Source: Vibrio vulnificus NBRC 15645 = ATCC 27562 (GTDB lineage Bacteria > Pseudomonadota > Gammaproteobacteria > Enterobacterales > Vibrionaceae). From it: DNA of 64,000 nucleotides. Shown here one piece after another: positions 7,713-16,042 of the stretch (positions are counted from its first letter, which is position 1; every line of letters starts with the position of its first letter). The stretch is from positions 248,001 through 312,000 of the forward strand of contig NZ_CP012882.1 in assembly GCF_002224265.1 (NCBI RefSeq), in the 5' to 3' direction. Made by a program: the position numbers and the translations under genes. The notes below the pieces were generated by a model. The model searched no databases. It was not told the DNA's origin and saw only the letters and a program-made list of their open reading frames with translations.

Positions 7713-9614
7713 ATGATCAACCAACTGATTAATGCCAATTTAATTCAGCTTGATCTGCAAGCAAATAACAAACAAGCCGTTTTTGAAGAGCTGATTGATA
7801 TCCTACATTCGCAAGGACGTATTTCAGATAAAGCGGCCTTCCTACAAGACATCCAAGCGCGTGAAGAGTTAGGCAACACCGGATTTGAAGACGGCGTCGC
7901 GATCCCTCATGCGAAAAGTGCCGCCGTTACCCAACCTGCCGTCGCCATTGGCGTGAGCAAACAGGGCATTGAGTACGGCGCAGAAGACGGTTTGCCTTCC
8001 AAACTCTTTTTCATGATCGCGTCACCCGATGGAGGCGATAACCACCATATTGAAGTGTTGGCTGAACTCTCTTCCAAGCTGATCGAAGAAGGTTTCATCG
8101 ACACATTCCTCAATGCCGAAAACGCCGAGCAAGCACTGCAGTTATTGCTGAAAAAGGCCGAACCTGCGCCAGACACTACCCCATCAGAGAGCAAAGGGTT
8201 GATCATTGGTGTGACGGGTTGTCCTGCAGGCATCGCCCACACTTACCTCGCGGCGGAAGCACTGGAAAAAGGCGCGGCGGCGTTGGGCTACGAAATCAAA
8301 GTGGAAACCAACGGCTCGATTGGGGTGAAAAACAGCCCAACCGAAGAAGAAATTGCACGTGCAGAGGCGATCGTTGTGGCGTGCGATAAGCAGGTCGACA
8401 TGGCGCGCTTTGCTGGTAAACGTGTTGTCAAAACCAACGTCAAAGCACCCATTCGCGACGCTCAGAAGCTGATTAATGAAGCGTTAAACGCGCCAAGCTA
8501 CCAAGCCGAAAGCGCCAGCACGCAGTCGGTGGCGAACAAAGCGTCCCAAGCGCGCTCTGATCTCTATCGTTTCTTGATGAACGGCGTGTCTCACATGATC
8601 CCATTCGTGGTCACAGGGGGTCTTCTGATTGCCTTAGCCCTTGCGGTCGGCGGCGAGCCAACCGAAGCGGGCATGGCGATTCCTCCCGGCAGTATGTGGA
8701 ACCAAATTCTTGAAGTGGGCGTGGTTGCTTTCACACTGATGATCCCGATTTTGGCGGGTTACATTGCCTACGCGATCGCAGACCGACCAGCACTGGCTCC
8801 GGGTTTAATTGGTGGTTGGATTGCTAACAACGGCTCTTTCTACGGCGCAGAAGCGGGAACAGGCTTTATTGGTGCCATCATCGCGGGCTTGCTTGTTGGC
8901 TACTTCGTTAAGTGGATCACCTCAATCAACTACCACAAGTTTATTCAACCACTGGTTCCGATCATGATTGCGCCTATCACCGCATCGCTGTTCATTGCTG
9001 GTCTGTTCATCTTCGTCATCGGCGCCCCTATTGCCAGCTTAATGGATGGTCTCACCGCACTGCTCACCAGCATGAGTACAGGTAACGTGATTCTGCTGGG
9101 CATTGTGCTGGGTGGGATGGCCGGCTTTGACATGGGTGGCCCGTTCAACAAAGTGGCGTTCTTGTTCTCTGTCGGCATGATTGCCAGCGGCCAAACCCAG
9201 TTCATGGGCGCGATGGCGTGTGCCATTCCGGTTGCACCACTTGGCATGGCGCTCGCCACTGCGATGGGTCGCAAGTTCGATTTATTTGAATCGTCAGAAA
9301 TTGAAGCAGGTAAAGCGGCGGGCGCAATGGGCTTAGTCGGTATCTCGGAAGGGGCGATTCCATTTGCGGCGCAAGATCCGATGTCGGTTATTCCTGCCAA
9401 CGTATTGGGTTCTATGGTTGCTGCAGTGATGGCGTTCTCTTTCGGCATCACTAACAGCGTGGCGCACGGTGGCCCTGTGGTGGCACTGCTTGGCGCGATG
9501 AACTACCCACTACTTGCGCTGGTTTGTATGGCCTCAGGTGCGGGTGTCACTGCGATCACGTGCGTGACGCTCAAGAAAATCCGCGCACAAAAACTGGCGG
9601 CCGCAACCGCTTAA
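7713..9614 (+). CDS. PTS fructose/mannose-type permease, IIA-IIB-IIC fusion
   Basis: A 633-residue fusion: IIA (about 1-150, phospho-His66 in VAIPHAKSA), IIB (about 162-260, phospho-Cys170 in VTGCPAGIAHT) and a membrane IIC domain (about 285-630, motifs GGPFNKVAFLF and SEGAIPFAAQDP). This A-B-C order is that of MngA/ManP-like importers. It takes up and phosphorylates a hexose or hexoside. Mannose-6-phosphate isomerase is encoded 108 bases downstream on the same strand, which favours mannose (or a mannoside) as substrate; this is inference from context. The AraC regulator upstream is divergent. Transcription probably continues into manA because no terminator hairpin is seen between them. Confidence 0.93.
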   Translation: MINQLINANLIQLDLQANNKQAVFEELIDILHSQGRISDKAAFLQDIQAREELGNTGFEDGVAIPHAKSAAVTQPAVAIGVSKQGIEYGAEDGLPSKLFFMIASPDGGDNHHIEVLAELSSKLIEEGFIDTFLNAENAEQALQLLLKKAEPAPDTTPSESKGLIIGVTGCPAGIAHTYLAAEALEKGAAALGYEIKVETNGSIGVKNSPTEEEIARAEAIVVACDKQVDMARFAGKRVVKTNVKAPIRDAQKLINEALNAPSYQAESASTQSVANKASQARSDLYRFLMNGVSHMIPFVVTGGLLIALALAVGGEPTEAGMAIPPGSMWNQILEVGVVAFTLMIPILAGYIAYAIADRPALAPGLIGGWIANNGSFYGAEAGTGFIGAIIAGLLVGYFVKWITSINYHKFIQPLVPIMIAPITASLFIAGLFIFVIGAPIASLMDGLTALLTSMSTGNVILLGIVLGGMAGFDMGGPFNKVAFLFSVGMIASGQTQFMGAMACAIPVAPLGMALATAMGRKFDLFESSEIEAGKAAGAMGLVGISEGAIPFAAQDPMSVIPANVLGSMVAAVMAFSFGITNSVAHGGPVVALLGAMNYPLLALVCMASGAGVTAITCVTLKKIRAQKLAAATA

Positions 9615-9668
9615 CTCCCCTCTTTTCACCGTATGGCTTGGGCGCACGCTCAAGCCATCTTTCCGATG

Positions 9669-9713
9669 GTGACTTTTCTGAAGGTCACTTTTCTAAAGAT
9701 AACTTTTCTGAAG
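9669..9713 (+). repeat. Three tandem 15-bp repeats upstream of manA
   Basis: Three head-to-tail copies of a 15-base unit with core ACTTTTCTGAAG (9669-9683, 9684-9698, 9699-9713) fill most of the gap before manA. Copies differ at 3-4 positions. They end 9 bases before the manA start, just ahead of its ribosome-binding region. Confidence 0.85.
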
Positions 9714-9722
9714 GCAAGAAAG

Positions 9723-10940
9723 ATGTCTGAGATTCTAGCTTCGCAAGCAACCCTGCCGCAGGCGGTGTTTTTCCCTATGACCAACCCGATACAAAACTAT
9801 GCGTGGGGCAGCAAAACCGCCATGCAGCAATTGTTTGCCATCGAAAATCCAACCAATGAACCCCAAGCAGAGCTGTGGATGGGAGCGCATCCCAATGGTT
9901 GTTCATGCGTCACGATGGCAGGTCAGCAAGTTAAATTGTCTGACTTTATTGCGCAAAATCCAGCGCTGATTTTAGGTGAGCAGACCGCCGCACAGTTTGG
10001 GGAGCTGCCTTATCTATTTAAAATTCTCGCCGCTGAAAACGCGCTGTCGATTCAGGTGCACCCCAACAAGCAGCAAGCTGAATTGGGCTTTGCCCGTGAA
10101 GAGCAGCAAGGTATTGCGTTGACCGCCGCCAACCGCAATTACAAAGATCCAAACCACAAGCCAGAGCTGGTTTACGCGCTTACCGAATACCACGCGATGA
10201 ACGGCTTTCGCGCTATCGATGAAATTCTCAATGTCTTCACCGAGCTGGCGATTGACGAGTTGAGCTCCCTCGTGGATGCGTTCTCAACTAACCCAACCGA
10301 ACCAGGGTTGAGTGACTTTTTCTCTGGCTTACTCTCATTGCAAGGCGAAGCGAAAACCAACGCCGTAGAGGCCTTGATCCACCAAGCAAAACAGGTTGAT
10401 TTGCCGCTCTTTGCCTTGATTGTTGAACTGGAAAAACAGTACCCCAACGACATCGGCTTGTTCGCGCCATTGATGCTCAATGTAATTACCTTACAGCCGG
10501 GGGAAGCGATGTTCTTGCACGCCGAGACACCGCACGCCTATTTGCATGGCACGGGCTTAGAAATCATGGCCAACTCCGACAATGTGTTGCGCGCGGGTTT
10601 AACACCAAAATACATGGATATTGATGAATTGGTGGCGTGCACTCAGTTCAAACACAAGCCGTTGGAACAACTGCGCCTTGAGCCAAATCTGCGTGACGGC
10701 AGTCTGCACTACCCGATTCCTGTCGCCGACTTTAAATTTGCGATTTTACCGCCCGCAGAGACGCTGACGGTCAACGTTTCCAGCGCGGAAATCTTGCTGC
10801 CTCTGGATGGCGATCTCGAACTCAACCACGCTAATGGCGAACGTTGTTTGCTCAAAAAGGGCGAATCGGTGTTCATTCCCGCTTACAGTGAACACTACAC
10901 CATCACCAGCCAAGGCCGAGTGGCAAGAGCGTTGAGTTAA
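9723..10940 (+). CDS. manA: Mannose-6-phosphate isomerase, class I
   Basis: A 405-residue type I phosphomannose isomerase, a cytoplasmic zinc enzyme that interconverts mannose-6-phosphate and fructose-6-phosphate. Visible family features include the N-terminal NPIQNYAWGS, the metal-site segment LSIQVHPNK, KPELVYALT, and the HAETPHAYLHGTGLEIMANSDN block with its Arg-containing continuation NVLRAGLTPK. The open frame begins at 9633, but the conserved domain starts at about the ATG at 9723, which is preceded by an AAGGCAAGAAAG ribosome-binding stretch. It lies downstream of the IIA-IIB-IIC permease and would process its product. The last 35 bases of the gene and the start of its terminator are duplicated at 13205-13254. 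Confidence 0.95.
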   Translation: MSEILASQATLPQAVFFPMTNPIQNYAWGSKTAMQQLFAIENPTNEPQAELWMGAHPNGCSCVTMAGQQVKLSDFIAQNPALILGEQTAAQFGELPYLFKILAAENALSIQVHPNKQQAELGFAREEQQGIALTAANRNYKDPNHKPELVYALTEYHAMNGFRAIDEILNVFTELAIDELSSLVDAFSTNPTEPGLSDFFSGLLSLQGEAKTNAVEALIHQAKQVDLPLFALIVELEKQYPNDIGLFAPLMLNVITLQPGEAMFLHAETPHAYLHGTGLEIMANSDNVLRAGLTPKYMDIDELVACTQFKHKPLEQLRLEPNLRDGSLHYPIPVADFKFAILPPAETLTVNVSSAEILLPLDGDLELNHANGERCLLKKGESVFIPAYSEHYTITSQGRVARALS

Positions 10941-10955
10941 GCACCTTCGAGGGGC
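10906..10955 (+). repeat. 50-bp direct repeat, left copy (manA 3' end)
   Basis: These 50 bases (end of manA, its stop, and the left arm of the terminator) are identical to 13205-13254. The two copies are 2,299 bases apart and flank the 10.97-13.2 kb insert. Confidence 0.95.
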
Positions 10956-10970
10956 ATTATGCCCCTATTC
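10950..10970 (+). terminator. manA terminator (left copy)
   Basis: A 7-bp stem AGGGGCA/TGCCCCT with a 3-nt loop lies 9 bases after the manA stop, followed by ATTCTT. The right-hand copy at 13249 has the same left arm but a different loop and a better T tract. Confidence 0.6.
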
Positions 10971-11163
10971 TTGATGTGACAGCACTTCAAATGATTAGAA
11001 CTTTTTAAGCCTGACAATAACTAAATAACTGTTGCTAATTATGCTTCACTTTTGTCGTACGTGACCACCGCTGGGAAACGGCGAAACGTTATCCATAAAG
11101 TATCATGTCCGCTTTAAGAGTTACCACATTGCACTGCATTGATGCTTCCGTTTTACCGCTTAA

Positions 11164-11583
11164 TGCAACGCATGCCAAATCCTCTCTGAGACGATCAACA
11201 CTCGCGAGGGCAAGTTTGAACAACTGAAAATCCTTGGAAAGCTGGGTAATTTAATATCCAGCAAAGCTTATAATCTTGACGCGGAGAACTGTCGGTTACT
11301 GAAGCGGGGTAAGTCGCGAGGAAATGGAACCCATAGCGGTAGCGGTCGTCCTAGCCGTGGAACCGAGCCTTTAATTAATATCAACACTATGCAACTGAAT
11401 CCACGCAATGATAGGATCAGGCTGGGATGCAGGCCAACAGGTAAGTCTGCTCAGTTAAACAACCTTTCACAGGCGATGTCCAGCTTCGCTTCAGAAGGTT
11501 CTGTAGGTGCTTTGGTTGGCTTTGACTTTGAGCAGGCCAGTGCTCAGCAGTCTAACTTTGGCGCAATATCAAACCGCCTGTAA
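11164..11583 (+). pseudogene. Start-less open frame, probable 3' remnant of a gene
   Basis: A reading frame is open for 139 codons from just after TAA 11161-11163 to the stop at 11581-11583, but has no ATG until 11389. The translated text before that ATG (for example LKILGKLGNLISSKAYNLD) looks like ordinary protein, so this is more likely the tail of a truncated gene than a 64-residue gene starting at 11389. I do not recognise the family. It lies inside the duplication-flanked insert, 58 bases before an exported protein. The 190 bases before it (10971-11163) contain no gene that I can support. Confidence 0.45.
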
Positions 11584-11641
11584 TAACCACTGACACTCTG
11601 GGCAGAGCCTGGGTGCTGCCTAATGTAAGCTAAAGAGAAAA

Positions 11642-13186
11642 ATGAAACGAAGAGTTCTGTGTTTTTGTGCCACGCTCTGTGTAGCGATAGGCTTTCCTGC
11701 CGTGAGCCAGGATTTTCTGCCGGTTCAACAGGCTTGTGATAAACGCTATACCAATGACTTGGAAGAGCTGAAAACGACCGAGCCATCGAACTATTATTAT
11801 TATCATTATATAGCGAGTGGTGGCTGTCCCGGCATTGAGTTAAAAGAGGGGCGTTTTGAGCGTATTAATTACCACTTTGCAAAGCTTGGTAATTTTGATG
11901 CTCAGTGGGAGCTGAATAAGGATTATGCGACTCTGGTTGAAAAAGCGGTCGCTGGCTCTATTTCCGCCAGAGCAAAAATCGTTCTGTCCAATACCGTGCC
12001 GCAAACAACACAATATAGCCGTGATAAAGGCCTTGAAAAATTGCAACTCTCTGATGAGATAAAGCAGCGCTATACCCCGCAGATATTGGAACTTGCAGAT
12101 AGAGGAGATATCAGGGTACTTCAAATCGCTATGGCGTATTATTTGCGGAAGCCTATCTCGTTATCTGGTGACGATGATGACGCTTTGATGGCAGCAGAGA
12201 GGCTTAAAAAAGCGCGCCGGCTGATGGAGTTGTACGGTAATGATTACTTATGGCTGAACATTTTATACAACAATTGGCTGTTGGAAGCTAAAAATATTAG
12301 TTGGTGCGCTGAGAATATCAAAGGTAGGCAGTACTCTTCAGAGTTTGAAAAAGGGCTCTATAGTTTTAGCAGACCACTTTTTTGTAGCAGCGTGTTTAAT
12401 AAAGAGCTATTTAATGGAATAGAGCTAATGAGTAACGTCAGCCGTCTGCGTTTCTTTAAAGAGCAGGTGGCCTCACTGGAGTTCGATTTTTCCGGTAGTC
12501 ATCAGGCCAGATTAGATCAACTAAAAAAGTGGGACCGTACGCTTAACAAGCTGGCACTGTTAGCTCATTTTGATGTGCCATTAGTCAGAGAAACTATCGC
12601 TTTTTCTCTGATGTCACTACCTTACGAGCCTAACCGTGATCTTGCCGGGTTCTACTGGCTGGATACGGAACATTCCCCTTCTCCTCTGATGCGCTTAGTA
12701 AGCAGCATGTATGGCAAAAACGGTTATGACGTTGAGCTGAATGTTGATGAACAAATTATCCCCGAGATTTTGGCGAGCGAAAAATACTTTGGACTGGCAT
12801 ACGCTTACCTAGACAGAAATGATGAATACTACCAGTTTACTTTAAACAGAGTATTGCCAAAGGGCGATTGGGGTTCACTCTACACTTTTTACCTTATGTA
12901 TAAGTATGAGGATAACACACGTGCCTGGGCGATGATTAAAACATTAGAGCAATATGACGAATATATCGCAAAGCAGGTGGAAGAGGACTTTTTTTTAGGT
13001 GGGCTTAGCGAACCCGATAAGAAAGCGGTTGAAAATGCGATGGAAGAAATACGGCCATATCTCCCAGAGAAGAGTAAGGAGCACTTTTCAAAGGTATCCT
13101 GGCAGGGAGATATAAAAACCTATCTGTTAAAGCAACTGTCGTTGCTTATTGAGCAAGAGGAAAAGAAGTCGAGGCTGAAGGGCTGA
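11642..13186 (+). CDS. Exported protein of unknown function
   Basis: A 514-residue protein with a signal peptide (MKRRVLCFCATLCVAIGFPAVSQ, cleavage near residue 23) and then a helix-rich, charged mature part with scattered Cys (CDKRYT, GGCPGIE, SWCAEN, LFCSS). Repeated Ala/Leu helical segments such as ILELADRGDIRVLQIAMAYY suggest a TPR/Sel1-like solenoid, but I cannot assign a family. It is predicted to be periplasmic. It is the only intact gene in the 2.3-kb insert flanked by duplicated manA ends, and follows a start-less gene tail by 58 bases. An effector-tail plus immunity pair is one possible reading. The base composition is more AT-rich than in manA. A ribosome-binding stretch TAAAGAGAAA precedes ATG 11642. 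Confidence 0.75.
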   Translation: MKRRVLCFCATLCVAIGFPAVSQDFLPVQQACDKRYTNDLEELKTTEPSNYYYYHYIASGGCPGIELKEGRFERINYHFAKLGNFDAQWELNKDYATLVEKAVAGSISARAKIVLSNTVPQTTQYSRDKGLEKLQLSDEIKQRYTPQILELADRGDIRVLQIAMAYYLRKPISLSGDDDDALMAAERLKKARRLMELYGNDYLWLNILYNNWLLEAKNISWCAENIKGRQYSSEFEKGLYSFSRPLFCSSVFNKELFNGIELMSNVSRLRFFKEQVASLEFDFSGSHQARLDQLKKWDRTLNKLALLAHFDVPLVRETIAFSLMSLPYEPNRDLAGFYWLDTEHSPSPLMRLVSSMYGKNGYDVELNVDEQIIPEILASEKYFGLAYAYLDRNDEYYQFTLNRVLPKGDWGSLYTFYLMYKYEDNTRAWAMIKTLEQYDEYIAKQVEEDFFLGGLSEPDKKAVENAMEEIRPYLPEKSKEHFSKVSWQGDIKTYLLKQLSLLIEQEEKKSRLKG

Positions 13187-13204
13187 TTATTTACCCGTCA
13201 TTTC

Positions 13205-13254
13205 CCAGCCAAGGCCGAGTGGCAAGAGCGTTGAGTTAAGCACCTTCGAGGGGC
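13205..13254 (+). repeat. 50-bp direct repeat, right copy
   Basis: Identical to 10906-10955, comprising the last codons of manA, its TAA and the left arm of its terminator. It has no gene attached on its left, so it marks the right boundary of the inserted 2.3-kb segment. Confidence 0.95.
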
Positions 13255-13272
13255 GCTCTTCGCCCCTATTTT
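13249..13272 (+). terminator. Terminator following the 514-residue protein
   Basis: Stem AGGGGCG/CGCCCCT with a 5-nt loop is followed by ATTTT. It lies in the right repeat copy and is probably the original manA terminator, now serving the inserted gene. Confidence 0.7.
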
Positions 13273-13318
13273 GGATGCGAAAGAGGGCTTGGTTGCTGAA
13301 CTCAGCTCACCGAGTACT

Positions 13319-14449
13319 CTAACTCAGAGTAAAACTCCGAATGACTTTAGCAACCAGTTCAGCCTGATTACGGGTTGCGGTCTTCGCTAGGCAGGCTTTA
13401 ATCTGCTGTCGAATCGTGTTGCTGGTTGCAGCACGTAGCACGGCAATTTCATCAACCAAAGAGCCAGAGCAAAGTAAACTGGTCACTTCCGCTTCCGCTA
13501 AGGTCAATGAAAACAAAGACATTATTTCTTGAGGATGAATTTTAAATCGGCTCGCGCAAGCTTGCACCATCACTAAACAACAAGCGACATTGTGTGGCCC
13601 AATCGGCGTCACGACTTGGTAAAACCAAGGCTTTAATGTCACTCGATAAACCATATGCGCATCCCAAGCATAAAAACGCTTATCAAACTCTGCGCCAAGG
13701 ATAGCCGCGGATTGATTCAAACCGAGTTTAAATTGAGCATCTGTCTCTGCTAAAGCGAAGCTTAATCGGCGTGAAAAGAAAGCCGACGATTGAAACAACG
13801 TGCTGTCAGACAATAAGCGTTGAGCCGATGCATTTAAGTAACGCAGCTCTGCATGGTAGTCACAAACAAAAATGGCTTCAGGTAACACATCCAGTAACGC
13901 ATGCTGTGCACCTGCCGCGTTGCTCTGCTGCATACGCAGTGACATCCCTAGAGCGTGATCAATATGAGGAAGAAACGCATTGGCCGCCGCCACCTGCTGC
14001 TGAGAATAGTAAGCCGTGTCAGGCCCTGACATAAACGCAATTTCGGTGATCAATTGGCTATCCGGTTTAGCGAGTAAACAGCCAATTGAATTTCTGATTG
14101 CCGCGGGCTTCGCAAAATCCGAGTAAATTTCGGAACCAACAAAATCCTTATCATTGCAAACCAAATGGCTAGCATGAAACTGGTTGGCATCATGTCGTGC
14201 CAATCCCTGCGTCCACAAATCTACTTTATAAAAATGCTCTTGATAGGTTTCAAAATGGCCTGATTCAAAGCCATGAGCAACAAATCGAGATGGCGAATGA
14301 TCAACACTCGATCGGCTAGCAATAAATGCGTGCGAAGACCCTAATACTTCACTCAGGCGGACCAACACCTCTTGCCATAATTCAGGCTTCTCAATGGTGC
14401 TGTAAATCTGTTTTACAATATCCACCTTATCAACTTGACTCATATCCAC
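13319..14449 (-). CDS. LuxR-type transcriptional regulator
   Basis: A 376-residue protein. The C-terminal ~65 residues (FSLTLAEAEVTSLLCSGSL, then an AATSNTIRQQIKACLAKTATRNQAELVAK-like recognition helix region) form a LuxR/GerE helix-turn-helix. The N-terminal ~300 residues contain PAS-like segments (LPEAIFVCDYHAELRYLNASAQRLL at about 190-215) but no receiver domain or AHL-binding signature. It is therefore probably a one-component regulator with an unknown signal. It is divergent from the lipoprotein gene at 14640, with a perfect 14-bp palindrome between them, which makes that gene the best target candidate. ATG 14449 is used; ATG 14443 is possible. Confidence 0.85.
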   Translation of the reverse strand: MDMSQVDKVDIVKQIYSTIEKPELWQEVLVRLSEVLGSSHAFIASRSSVDHSPSRFVAHGFESGHFETYQEHFYKVDLWTQGLARHDANQFHASHLVCNDKDFVGSEIYSDFAKPAAIRNSIGCLLAKPDSQLITEIAFMSGPDTAYYSQQQVAAANAFLPHIDHALGMSLRMQQSNAAGAQHALLDVLPEAIFVCDYHAELRYLNASAQRLLSDSTLFQSSAFFSRRLSFALAETDAQFKLGLNQSAAILGAEFDKRFYAWDAHMVYRVTLKPWFYQVVTPIGPHNVACCLVMVQACASRFKIHPQEIMSLFSLTLAEAEVTSLLCSGSLVDEIAVLRAATSNTIRQQIKACLAKTATRNQAELVAKVIRSFTLS

Positions 14450-14535
14450 CCATCAATCAGAAGCAGTCAACTGCGCAAAAAGTATTAAACCTCCACTCCG
14501 CATTGTCAAATAAATGTGAAAAATGTTAATAGCAT

Positions 14536-14549
14536 TACCCATATGGGTA
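14536..14549. promoter_or_regulatory. 14-bp perfect palindrome between LuxR regulator and lipoprotein genes
   Basis: TACCCATATGGGTA lies in the divergent promoter region, 87 bases from the regulator start and 90 from the lipoprotein start. Its symmetry and position suit an operator for the LuxR-type dimer; this is inferred. Confidence 0.5.
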
Positions 14550-14639
14550 TTGTTGGGCAAAATGCTCGATGAAATACTCGGCTTCGATGACAAGACAAGG
14601 TTTGCCTTGTGCAAAATAATAAAATCGATTGGAGCACAT

Positions 14640-15836
14640 ATGAAAATACGACTACTAACAGGATGTGTAGCACTTGCTTTGGCAGGGTGCGGCGGCAGTA
14701 GCGATTCATCTACCCCGACACCACAAAGCAAAACGGGGGTCTTTTTAGATAGTCCCGTCATAGGCATGAATTATCGCACTGCAACCATCAGTGACGGTAT
14801 GACAACGGAAGACGGAAAATTCACCTATTTAGAAGGTGAAACGGTCACCTTTTACCTTGGCGATCTCACCTTGCCAGCCGTCAAAGCTGGTGCTCAGGTC
14901 ACGCCGGCTGATATCGGTGGAGGGCTAGCCACCACCACCACGGTTAACATTTTGCAATTGCTGCAAAGCTTGGACGATAACGGCGATCTCTCGGATGGTA
15001 TCACCATTATCGATACCAGTAAGGATGCTTTTGTCGGCACAGGATTAGATCTCAGCAGTGATACTTTTGACGCGTCTGTTAGCGCCATTTTAACCAGCAT
15101 AGGTAAAACCTTAGTCACTGAAGAAGCCGCTCAAACTCACTTTACCGACACCTTAAAAGGCCAGTTGACCGGTAGTTGGTTATTTAGTGAAGGCGCAGGC
15201 AAGCGCAATATACTTACCTTCTTCAACGACAATAACTACATCATTGTGCATGAACATTCAGACTTCCCTGACGATGGCGACCAACCTGCTGGCTCGGCTG
15301 AATACGGCACTTATACCTACGATCCTGCCACCCAAATGTTGGCGCTTAACGTGATTCGCGAATCGGATAATTCCGGCGGATTAGCAGACGACTTTGGCTC
15401 AATCACTCTCGAAGTTCAGGCCACACAAACGACTCTAGACATCACTTTCGCTGATGAAGACGGTGAACAGGTTCGATTTAGCAAAATCACCGACAGCAGT
15501 AATGCTATGGTGGGTGCTTGGTACTTGAGAGAAGATGACATCAGCAGCGATAACATCTTGACCATACTGCCGAATAATCAATATGTGATTGTGCACACCA
15601 ATAACCAAGAAGCCTACAACGGCGCAGAGGTTATGGCCACATCTGGCGAATTTGGTAGCTTTAGCCTCAATGGTGGTGTGTTCACCGTCACCAGCATTAC
15701 TTCCGAAGCAGACGGTCCGGGCGGGTTATATGATCAGGATAGCCCCATGTTTAGCGCGACTATCACGGTAACAGACAATGAAAGCCTCAACTTTACTAAC
15801 TCGGATGAGAATTTCACCTTCAGCCGAATCAAGTAA
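14640..15836 (+). CDS. Lipoprotein with two homologous beta-rich repeats
   Basis: A 398-residue lipoprotein: signal MKIRLLTGCVALALAGC (lipobox LAGC, Cys17), then GGSSDSSTPTP. The ATG at 14640 follows a GGAG site; the frame is open further upstream but lacks a signal peptide there. Residues about 35-170 resemble the domain often found after such lipoboxes (DSPVIGMNYRT, GKFTYLEGETVTFYLGD). Residues about 175-285 and 290-398 are repeats of each other: GSWLFSEGAGKRNILTFF/GAWYLREDDISSDNILTIL at the start, EYGTYTYDP/EFGSFSLNG in the middle and VRFSKI/FTFSRI at the end. Both look like small beta-barrels. It is predicted to be attached to the outer membrane. No function is assigned. Confidence 0.82.
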   Translation: MKIRLLTGCVALALAGCGGSSDSSTPTPQSKTGVFLDSPVIGMNYRTATISDGMTTEDGKFTYLEGETVTFYLGDLTLPAVKAGAQVTPADIGGGLATTTTVNILQLLQSLDDNGDLSDGITIIDTSKDAFVGTGLDLSSDTFDASVSAILTSIGKTLVTEEAAQTHFTDTLKGQLTGSWLFSEGAGKRNILTFFNDNNYIIVHEHSDFPDDGDQPAGSAEYGTYTYDPATQMLALNVIRESDNSGGLADDFGSITLEVQATQTTLDITFADEDGEQVRFSKITDSSNAMVGAWYLREDDISSDNILTILPNNQYVIVHTNNQEAYNGAEVMATSGEFGSFSLNGGVFTVTSITSEADGPGGLYDQDSPMFSATITVTDNESLNFTNSDENFTFSRIK

Positions 15837-15839
15837 GCT

Positions 15840-15998
15840 CTTGAGAGAGAGTTTCTGGCTGCAACCGATGCCTTTCAAAAACAACTGATCTTGCGAGCAT
15901 TAGAGTCGAACCAAGGTAACTGGGCCGCCACCGCAAGGCAATTAGAGCTCGACAGTGGCAACCTCCATCGTCTAGCCAAGCGATTAGGTATTATGTAA
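15840..15998 (+). pseudogene. C-terminal fragment of a NorR-like sigma-54 activator
   Basis: Immediately after the lipoprotein stop, in another frame, 52 codons read [20 protein letters not shown] and then [31 protein letters not shown] and stop. This is the Fis-type DNA-binding domain found at the end of NorR, the nitric-oxide-responsive activator. No AAA+ or GAF part remains, and there is no start codon, so it is a remnant left by a deletion or insertion. Its presence marks a rearrangement breakpoint at about 15.84 kb. Confidence 0.72.
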
Positions 15999-15999
15999 C

Positions 16000-16020
16000 A
16001 AAAGGGGCTCAATGAGCCCC
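16000..16020 (-). terminator. Terminator of the tandem paralogue pair
   Basis: A 7-bp stem GGGGCTC/GAGCCCC with a 3-nt loop is followed, on the minus strand, by TTTTG. It lies 22 bases after the stop of the minus-strand gene at 16043. Confidence 0.8.
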
Positions 16021-16042
16021 GAAACATAACGATGTACCGAAT

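Noticed and set aside
8945..9451. 168-codon minus-strand frame inside the PTS permease
   Set aside because: It is a shadow of the IIC domain, with Met/Ala/Pro/Thr-rich composition typical of antisense frames.
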